From JALOOE01 sp964423545 (lineage in GTDB: Bacteria > Chloroflexota > Anaerolineae > CG2-30-64-16), in contig CAYRFV010000102.1 in assembly GCA_964423545.1 (NCBI GenBank), positions 1 through 17,524 on the forward strand: a stretch of 17,524 nt of DNA. The letters run 5' to 3'. Positions 7,163 to 11,702 of this stretch are shown here, one piece after another (position 1 is the first letter of the stretch; each line of letters begins with the position of its first letter). The translations under genes and the position numbers were made by a program. The notes under the pieces are model-generated. The model was not told the DNA's origin. It worked only from the letters and a program-made list of their open reading frames with translations, and made no database searches.

Positions 7163-7432
7163 ATGGAAGCGCGTTCGCCGGAGCTCAAGACGGAGCTCGC
7201 GCACCGCCTGCGCCGGGTCGAAGGTCAGGTGCGCGGGGTACAACGCATGGTCGAAGAGGATCGGGATTGTCCGGACATTCTCCAGCAGATCGCTGCGATT
7301 CGCTCGGCGATGCACCAGGCGAGCGTGTTGGTGGCGCGCTCCTACGCAGCCCGCTGCTTGGAGGAAGGGGCTCCGGACGATCGGGACGACCTGATCGATA
7401 CGCTGATCGCCACACTGAGTAAGCTGCGTTGA
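7163..7432 (+). CDS. CsoR/RcnR/CstR-family (DUF156) transcriptional repressor
   Basis: This 89-residue all-helical DNA-binding tetramer-type repressor has the family core RLRRVEGQVRGVQRMVEEDRDC and ILQQIAAIRSAM. The sensor positions are Cys36, Tyr61 and Cys65. Copper-sensing CsoR needs Cys-His-Cys here. Two Cys spaced 29 apart without the His resembles the persulfide sensor CstR more than a copper sensor, which is inference. The ATG at 7163 has GGAAG five bases upstream; a GTG at 7139 is less likely. It is probably autoregulated through the 7102-7124 operator. The next gene, a 24-residue membrane microprotein, overlaps its stop codon with its ribosome site. Confidence 0.9.
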   Translation: MEARSPELKTELAHRLRRVEGQVRGVQRMVEEDRDCPDILQQIAAIRSAMHQASVLVARSYAARCLEEGAPDDRDDLIDTLIATLSKLR

Positions 7433-7441
7433 GGTGCAATC

Positions 7442-7516
7442 ATGTCACCGGACTACTTGCTGGCAGGTTTTTTTGTGCTGACCGTGGTGCTCATGCTATT
7501 GGGCCGCGGCAGCTGA
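7442..7516 (+). CDS. 24-residue single-span membrane microprotein
   Basis: The frame ATG (7442) to TGA (7514-7516) encodes a protein beginning MSPDYLLAGFFVLTVVLM and ending LLGRGS. It is one continuous hydrophobic helix (about residues 6-21) with a short polar N-terminus and a basic C-terminus. GAGGTG (7431-7436) is an ideal ribosome binding site with five bases to the ATG, and it overlaps the repressor stop codon, so translation is coupled. I know no family for it. Small membrane proteins of this size often modulate transporters or oxidases (KdpF-like or CydX-like), but the partner is not visible here. Confidence 0.6.
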   Translation: MSPDYLLAGFFVLTVVLMLLGRGS

Positions 7517-7639
7517 GCGTCGCAGAGCACTTGCCAGCCCCGTGCGGGCCGGCCTACAGAACCCGGGTGCGGAAAAGACCGTGGGGAGCGCGACACGTCC
7601 ACGCTGGAGCCCTGATGTCGACGAGAGGAGCATGAGGTC

Positions 7640-8026
7640 ATGGGTCTGTTCAAGAATCTGTTTGGGAGCAAGAAGGATGAATCGGCGCCGGCTGCCAGCG
7701 CCGTAGAACCACGGCACCTGACAGGCGAGGAGTTCGACACGGTCGTGCTCCAGTCCGAGCTGCCGGTGGTTGTCGACTTTTGGGCCGAATGGTGCGGCCC
7801 GTGCCATGCCATCGCGCCTTCAGTCGCCAACCTGGCCGCCGAGTTCGAGGGCAAGGCGTTGGTGACCAAGCTCAACGCGGACGAGTATCCCGACATCCTG
7901 AGCCGCTATGGCATCATGGGCATCCCGACGCTGATCTACTTCAAAGGCGGGAGGGAAGCGGACCGAGTAGTCGGCGTGACCGGTTACGGCGCATTGAAGA
8001 GCAAGCTCCAGCGCCTGTTGGCCTGA
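7640..8026 (+). CDS. Thioredoxin-fold protein with N-terminal extension
   Basis: This 128-residue thioredoxin has the active site WCGPC at residues 51-55 and the cis-proline motif GIPTLI with P96. VVVDFWAE and KLNADEYP match the core fold. About 25 extra residues precede the domain, starting MGLFKNLFGSKKDE. This may be an amphipathic or flexible tag; there is no clear signal peptide, so the protein is probably cytoplasmic. GAGAGGAG lies nine bases upstream of the ATG. It follows the repressor and microprotein genes on the same strand after 123 bases and could be part of their regulon. The expected role is reduction of protein disulfides or persulfides. Confidence 0.93.
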   Translation: MGLFKNLFGSKKDESAPAASAVEPRHLTGEEFDTVVLQSELPVVVDFWAEWCGPCHAIAPSVANLAAEFEGKALVTKLNADEYPDILSRYGIMGIPTLIYFKGGREADRVVGVTGYGALKSKLQRLLA

Positions 8027-8038
8027 CATCGCCCCTCA

Positions 8039-8075
8039 GCGCAACGACGCCAGCATCATTGTTGCCTCGTTGCGC
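8039..8075. terminator. Hairpin downstream of thioredoxin
   Basis: GCGCAACGA (8039-8047) and TCGTTGCGC (8067-8075) form nine perfect pairs around 19 bases, 13 bases after the thioredoxin stop. There is no T-run, so if it ends transcription it does so inefficiently or with Rho. It separates thioredoxin from the sigma-factor operon. Confidence 0.45.
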
Positions 8076-8100
8076 CGGATTGGCTCCCATTACCCCCGTC

Positions 8101-8127
8101 GTAACCTTTGCGACGCTCGAATCATCG
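8101..8127 (+). promoter_or_regulatory. Possible ECF-type (autoregulated) promoter
   Basis: GTAACCTTT at 8101-8109 resembles the AAC-containing -35 element of many ECF sigma factors. ATCATCGA about 16 bases later could be the -10. Transcription would begin almost at the ATG of the sigma gene, and no ribosome site is seen before that ATG. Confidence 0.3.
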
Positions 8128-8128
8128 A

Positions 8129-8785
8129 ATGAAACATAATACGAGCACGGCGCCTCCCGACGAAGCTGATCTTGTGCTGGCCCTGAAGTCCGGCGACCAG
8201 GCGGCCTTTGCGGAGTTGGTGGATCGCCATTCGGCGACTGTCTACAACCTGGCGCTGCGCATGATGGGTGACCAGCATGAGGCCGAAGAGGTCCTCCAGG
8301 AGACCTTCATCAGCGCCTTTCGCGCAGTCGACCGATTCCAGGGCCGCAGCCAGCTTGGCACCTGGCTCTATCGGATCGCCTACAACGCCGCGCTGATGCG
8401 GCTGCGGAAGCGCAGGCTGCCAACCACCTCGATCGATGAGCCGCTGCAGAACGATGAAGGCGAAGAGGCGCCCAGGCAGGTCGTCGATTGGCGAGGACGT
8501 CCAGATGATCTGGCGCTCACCGGCGAGCTGCGCGATGTGCTGGATGCCGCCGTCGCGACTTTGCCTGCCACGTTGCGCAGTGTGTTCGTCTTGCGTGACA
8601 TCGAGGGGCTGTCAACGGCAGAGGTGGCGGACGTGCTGGGCTTAACCGAAACCAACGTAAAGGTGCGGCTCCATCGTGCACGGCTGGCGCTGCGCGAGCG
8701 GCTGTCGAGCTACTTCGCAACCGATGCGTCGAGGCATTCGCTCGGAAGCGGGAGCCGCAGGGGGATCTATGTCAGTGCAGTGTAA
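8129..8785 (+). CDS. ECF-family RNA polymerase sigma factor (sigma-E/W type)
   Basis: This 218-residue extracytoplasmic-function sigma factor has region 2 at about 25-95. It includes FAELVDRHSATVYNLALRMMGDQHEAEEVLQETF and FQGRSQLGTWLYRIAYNAA in separate blocks. Region 4 (about 135-190) has LPATLRSVFVLRDIEGLSTAEVA followed by the helix-turn-helix NVKVRLHRARLALRERL. There is no region 3, as usual. The ATG at 8129 is used because the upstream TTG at 8108 falls in the putative promoter. The next gene, overlapping by 17 bases, is its likely zinc anti-sigma factor. The target regulon is unknown. Confidence 0.93.
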   Translation: MKHNTSTAPPDEADLVLALKSGDQAAFAELVDRHSATVYNLALRMMGDQHEAEEVLQETFISAFRAVDRFQGRSQLGTWLYRIAYNAALMRLRKRRLPTTSIDEPLQNDEGEEAPRQVVDWRGRPDDLALTGELRDVLDAAVATLPATLRSVFVLRDIEGLSTAEVADVLGLTETNVKVRLHRARLALRERLSSYFATDASRHSLGSGSRRGIYVSAV

Positions 8786-9005
8786 AGAGCACCTGGGCTG
8801 TCTGTCGGACTACGTGGACGGTGAGCTCGATCCGGAGTTGTGCGCCGAGCTCGAGCGCCACATGGCCGACTGCGGCGATTGCCAGGTGGTGGTCGACACG
8901 CTGCGGAAGACCATCAGCCTCTATCGCACCTACGGGCACGAAGACCTGCCTCCGGACGCCAAAGAGCGGCTGTTCGCGGTGCTGAGATTGGAATCGCAAC
9001 GCTGA
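8769..9005 (+). CDS. Zinc-binding (ZAS) anti-sigma factor, RsrA-like
   Basis: This 78-residue soluble protein has the zinc anti-sigma signature H31-x3-C35-x2-C38, preceded by C25 at the same x5 spacing to the His as in RsrA of Streptomyces. C5 and C11 lie further upstream. No transmembrane helix is present, so it would hold the ECF factor in the cytoplasm and respond to an intracellular signal. In RsrA, thiol oxidation releases zinc and frees the sigma factor. The start at 8769 overlaps the sigma gene by 17 bases and has AGGGGG just upstream. A thiol-stress role is inference supported by the neighbouring thioredoxin. Confidence 0.88.
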   Translation: MSVQCKEHLGCLSDYVDGELDPELCAELERHMADCGDCQVVVDTLRKTISLYRTYGHEDLPPDAKERLFAVLRLESQR

Positions 9006-9099
9006 CACCGGAGACTCAAGATCAGACCGGGAAAGCACACCGCGCCCCAGCAGAGGCGAGAAGCCCAGTCTACCAGCCGGCAGGCCAACCGTTGCAGAT

Positions 9100-9128
9100 T
9101 TGCCAAACCGGGCCACTCCGGATATACT
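9100..9128 (+). promoter_or_regulatory. Promoter of tRNA-Val (and probably the thrS leader)
   Basis: TTGCCA (9100-9105), a 17-base spacer and TATACT (9123-9128) form a good sigma-70 promoter ending 10 bases before the mature tRNA 5' end. It is the best promoter between the anti-sigma gene and thrS. Confidence 0.75.
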
Positions 9129-9138
9129 GACCGTTACA

Positions 9139-9212
9139 GGGCGGTTAGCTCAGTTGGCTAGAGCGCGGCGTTGACATCGCCGAGGTCAGAGGTTCAAACC
9201 CTCTACCGCCCA
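9139..9212 (+). tRNA. tRNA-Val (anticodon GAC)
   Basis: The 74 bases fold into a full cloverleaf. The acceptor GGGCGGT pairs with ACCGCCC, and the D arm is GCTC/GAGC. The anticodon stem CGGCG/CGCCG has loop TTGACAT, with anticodon GAC at 9173-9175. The T arm AGAGG/CCTCT has loop TTCAAAC. The discriminator is A9212, and the following CCT shows that CCA is not fully encoded. It decodes GUC/GUU. Confidence 0.97.
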
Positions 9213-9227
9213 CCTGAACAGCATAAA

Positions 9228-9479
9228 GCGTTGACCGGGACGAGTAGATGTGGTCACGGCGCCAGAGATAGCGGACCATCGGCTGAAAGCCCGCTTCGCA
9301 ACAGCGCATCGAAAACCCCCCGGGAGCGAGCATCGGAAATCAGCAAAAGGTTATTTGTTGGCAGTATGATGCTCCGGGTAGCGCCGTTAGCCGCTGCAGA
9401 GATGGCGCGTCCCGATCATACGGCGCGCTAACTTGGGTGGAACCGCGAACTCCTCGCCCCAATGGGCGGGGAGTTTTTT
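9228..9479 (+). promoter_or_regulatory. Threonine T-box riboswitch of thrS
   Basis: The T-box senses uncharged tRNA-Thr and lets transcription read into thrS. The base of stem I pairs CGTT (9229-9232) with AGCG (9325-9328), with the GA/GA kink-turn above it. The specifier-loop helix pairs CCGGG (9235-9239) with CCCGG (9319-9323). The S-turn motif AGTA (9243-9246) faces GAA (9311-9313) under the GATG/CATC helix. The specifier is ACC at 9315-9317, a Thr codon. The apical AGAGA signature is at about 9272. Stem II (GAGCATC/GATGCTC) and stem III (GCGCC/GGCGC) follow. The core GGGTGGAACCGCG is at 9435-9447, and TTGGG (9433-9437) can pair with CCCAA (9458-9462) as antiterminator. Confidence 0.95.
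9448..9479 (+). terminator. T-box intrinsic terminator
   Basis: AACTCCTCGCCC (9448-9459) pairs with GGGCGGGGAGTT (9464-9475) around a CAAT loop, followed by a T-run to 9479. It shares the CGCCC segment with the antiterminator, so the two structures exclude each other. Confidence 0.95.
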
Positions 9480-9509
9480 GTTTGGTCGGAGTGCGGTCGA
9501 AAGGGGGTG

Positions 9510-9653
9510 ATGGCCGTGACCGGCACGATAACCGATGATTCTGATACTCGCATGCGCACGACCGTTGTTGGTAGATCAGGCGTGAACCCGCCCAATCGAC
9601 CAGCGTACAGATTCACCCGTATCCAAGGAGGCCATCATGGCCGAGAATCATAG
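9510..9653 (+). CDS. Candidate Thr-rich leader peptide upstream of thrS
   Basis: A 47-codon frame between the T-box terminator and thrS starts M-A-V-T-G-T-I-T and carries Thr at residues 4, 6, 8, 13, 17 and 18, using ACC, ACG and ACT codons. AAGGGGGTGA (9501-9510) matches the anti-Shine-Dalgarno sequence with one G-U. It is best spaced for the in-frame GTG at 9516. The frame overlaps the thrS start by 17 bases in another reading frame. It could be a stalling peptide that senses charged tRNA-Thr after T-box readthrough, or a chance ORF. Confidence 0.4.
   Translation: MAVTGTITDDSDTRMRTTVVGRSGVNPPNRPAYRFTRIQGGHHGRES
9570..9601 (+). other. Hairpin in the thrS 5' leader
   Basis: GGT-a-GAT-ca-GGCG (9570-9582) pairs symmetrically with CGCC-ca-ATC-g-ACC (9589-9601) around a six-base TGAACC loop, with two small internal loops. 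It ends 23 bases before the thrS ribosome site and lies inside the Thr-rich leader ORF. Confidence 0.45.
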
Positions 9654-11469
9654 TTCAGATGAAGCGAACGAATTCGTTCACCGCTTGCGCCATTCCGCCG
9701 CCCACGTAATGGCGGAAGCCGTACTGTCGCTCTATCCCGATGCGAAAATTGCGATCGGGCCGGCGATCGACGCCGGTTTCTACTACGATTTCGATCTCGG
9801 CGCCGATGCCCAGGGCCATCCGCGCACCTTCACCCCGGAGGATCTGGCCGAGATCGAGAAGAGGATGCGGCAGATTATCGCCGGCAAGCATCCGTTTCAC
9901 TACCGTGAGGTGAGCGCTGACGCAGCGCGACAGCTCTTCATGGATCAGCCGTACAAGCTGGAGCTGATCGACGGGCTGGCGAAAGGCGGCGTCGATGAGT
10001 ACGGCAACGAGACGGCCGGGCCGGTCGTAATCAGCACATACCGCCACGACACCTTCGAGGACCTGTGCCGCGGGCCGCACCTGGAGCATACCGGCCAGAT
10101 TCCGCCCGATGCGTTCAAGCTGATGACCGTGGCAGGCGCCTATTGGCGCGGGGACGAGCACAACCCCATGCTCCAGCGCATCTACGGCACGGCGTGGCGC
10201 AACAAGAAGGAGCTGGCCGATTACCTCCAGATGCTGGAAGAAGCCAAGCGGCGCGACCACCGCAAGCTGGGCAAGGAGCTGGAGATCTTCATCTTCGATG
10301 ATGAAGTCGGGCCAGGCCTGCCGTTGTGGTTGCCGAACGGCGGCATCATCATCGACGAGTTGGAGAAACTGGCGAAGGAGATGGAGGAGCGGGCCGGCTA
10401 TCAGCGCGTGCGCACGCCGCATTTGACCAAAGAGACTCTCTTCCAGCGCAGCGGCCATCTGCCATACTACGCCGAATCCATGTACCCGCCGATGGAACTG
10501 GAAGGGGTGCGGTACTACATGAAGCCGATGAATTGCCCCTTTCACCACAAGATTTTTGGCGCCAGGCCGCGCAGTTATCGCGACATGCCGATCCGGCTGG
10601 CCGAGTACGGCACCTGCTACCGCTACGAAAAGAGCGGCGAGCTGTTCGGCCTGCTGCGCGTGCGCTCGATGCAGATGAACGATGCGCACATCTACTGCTC
10701 CGAAGCACAGTTCGAGCAGGAGTTCATGGCCGTGATCGCCATGTACCAGGCGTACTTCAAGCTGTTCGACATCGACCGTTACGTCATGCGGCTGAGCACC
10801 CATCACAGGAAGGGCCTCGGCAAGAAGTACGTTGACAACGAGCGGCTGTGGTTGAAGACCGAGGAGATGGTGCGCAATGCCATGATTCACGGCGACGTGC
10901 CGTTCGTGGAGGCGCCGGACGAGGCTGCGTTCTACGGTCCCAAGATCGACGTGCAGATCTGGAGCGCGATCGGTCGGGAATTCACGCTGGCCACCAACCA
11001 GGTCGATTTCGCCGTGCCGGAGCGTTTCAATCTGAGCTTCATCAACGCCGAGGGCCAAGAGGAGACGCCGCTGTGCATCCATCGTGCGCCGTTGAGTACG
11101 CACGAACGCATGATCGGCTTTCTGATCGAGCACTACGCCGCCAATTTCCCGGTCTGGTTGGCTCCCGAACAGGTGCGGGTCATCCCGATCACCGACGCAC
11201 ACCACGACTACGCGAGCGCCATCGCTGCACGACTGGTGAACGCCGGCGTGCGCGCCCGGGCCGATGCGGCTGCGGAACGGATGAACGCCAAGATTCGCGC
11301 CGCACAACTGATGAAGGTGCCCTATATGCTGGTCGTGGGGGACCAGGAAGCCGCCGCCGGCACGGTCTCGCTCCGCCGGCGGGACGGCAGCCGCCAGGAT
11401 CACCTGCCGCTTGACCAGTTCGTCGCGCTGGTGACGGAGCGTATCGCCACGCGCGCCAGTGCGCTGTAG
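9637..11469 (+). CDS. thrS: Threonine-tRNA ligase without TGS domain
   Basis: This class II synthetase charges tRNA-Thr. The 610-residue protein starts almost directly at the editing domain, with H19-x3-H23 in HSAAH and C144/H148 in DLCRGPH. The catalytic core has C300 (MKPMNCPFH), H351 (NDAHIYC) and H482 (CIHRAPL) as zinc ligands. THERMIGFLIEHY lies in the motif 3 region. The C-terminal anticodon-binding domain has VRVIPITDAHHDYA and KVPYMLVVGDQE. The usual N-terminal TGS domain of about 60 residues is absent, and AAGGAGG five bases before the ATG fixes this start. Expression is governed by the upstream T-box. A fragment of a second ThrRS lies just downstream. Confidence 0.97.
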   Translation: MAENHSSDEANEFVHRLRHSAAHVMAEAVLSLYPDAKIAIGPAIDAGFYYDFDLGADAQGHPRTFTPEDLAEIEKRMRQIIAGKHPFHYREVSADAARQLFMDQPYKLELIDGLAKGGVDEYGNETAGPVVISTYRHDTFEDLCRGPHLEHTGQIPPDAFKLMTVAGAYWRGDEHNPMLQRIYGTAWRNKKELADYLQMLEEAKRRDHRKLGKELEIFIFDDEVGPGLPLWLPNGGIIIDELEKLAKEMEERAGYQRVRTPHLTKETLFQRSGHLPYYAESMYPPMELEGVRYYMKPMNCPFHHKIFGARPRSYRDMPIRLAEYGTCYRYEKSGELFGLLRVRSMQMNDAHIYCSEAQFEQEFMAVIAMYQAYFKLFDIDRYVMRLSTHHRKGLGKKYVDNERLWLKTEEMVRNAMIHGDVPFVEAPDEAAFYGPKIDVQIWSAIGREFTLATNQVDFAVPERFNLSFINAEGQEETPLCIHRAPLSTHERMIGFLIEHYAANFPVWLAPEQVRVIPITDAHHDYASAIAARLVNAGVRARADAAAERMNAKIRAAQLMKVPYMLVVGDQEAAAGTVSLRRRDGSRQDHLPLDQFVALVTERIATRASAL

Positions 11470-11472
11470 ACG

Positions 11473-11502
11473 GTGGGGCGGGCCTGCGCCGGCCCGCCCC
11501 AC
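11473..11502 (+). terminator. Hairpin at the end of thrS
   Basis: GTGGGGCGGGCC (11473-11484) and GGCCCGCCCCAC (11491-11502) form a perfect 12-base stem with a six-base loop, three bases after the thrS stop. The following GCTCTGTT is only partly T-rich. It is a likely terminator of thrS. Confidence 0.7.
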
Positions 11503-11510
11503 GCTCTGTT

Positions 11511-11700
11511 CCGCAGCGCGACGCGCTCGACCGGCTGCGCCACTCCACGGCACACGTGCTGGCCGAGGCGGTGCCCGAGCGCTTCCCCCACGCAGCGGTC
11601 GCCATCGGGCCGCCCATCAAGGACGGCGTCTACTACGACTTCGGCCCAGGTCGCAACCCCGACGGCTCATTCAGGACTTTCACGCCTGAGGGCCTGGCAG
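11511..11700 (+). pseudogene. Truncated N-terminal fragment of a second ThrRS
   Basis: In one frame this stretch encodes QRDALDRLRHSTAHVLAEAV, then VAIGPPIKDGVYYDFGPG and FRTFTPEGLAAL. It is collinear with residues 13-73 of the ThrRS encoded just upstream; I count about 34 identities in 61 aligned positions. Homology stops abruptly at about 11700, where the coding end of the convergent lipoprotein gene begins (stop at 11703-11705). No start codon with a ribosome site is seen and the catalytic domain is missing, so it is a relic. The divergence from thrS argues against a recent tandem duplication and for a separate paralogue lost by deletion or rearrangement. Confidence 0.85.
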
Positions 11701-11702
11701 CG

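Noticed and set aside
7429..7635. 68-codon plus-strand frame between the repressor and thioredoxin
   Set aside because: No plausible protein features; the 7442-7516 microprotein frame explains the ribosome site better.
9655..11553. 632-codon minus-strand open frame opposite thrS
   Set aside because: It mirrors thrS codon structure and has no recognisable domain or ribosome site.
11503..11702. Functional stand-alone ThrRS editing protein
   Set aside because: Only about 60 residues are present, far below the editing domain, with no start signal and no second half of the active site.
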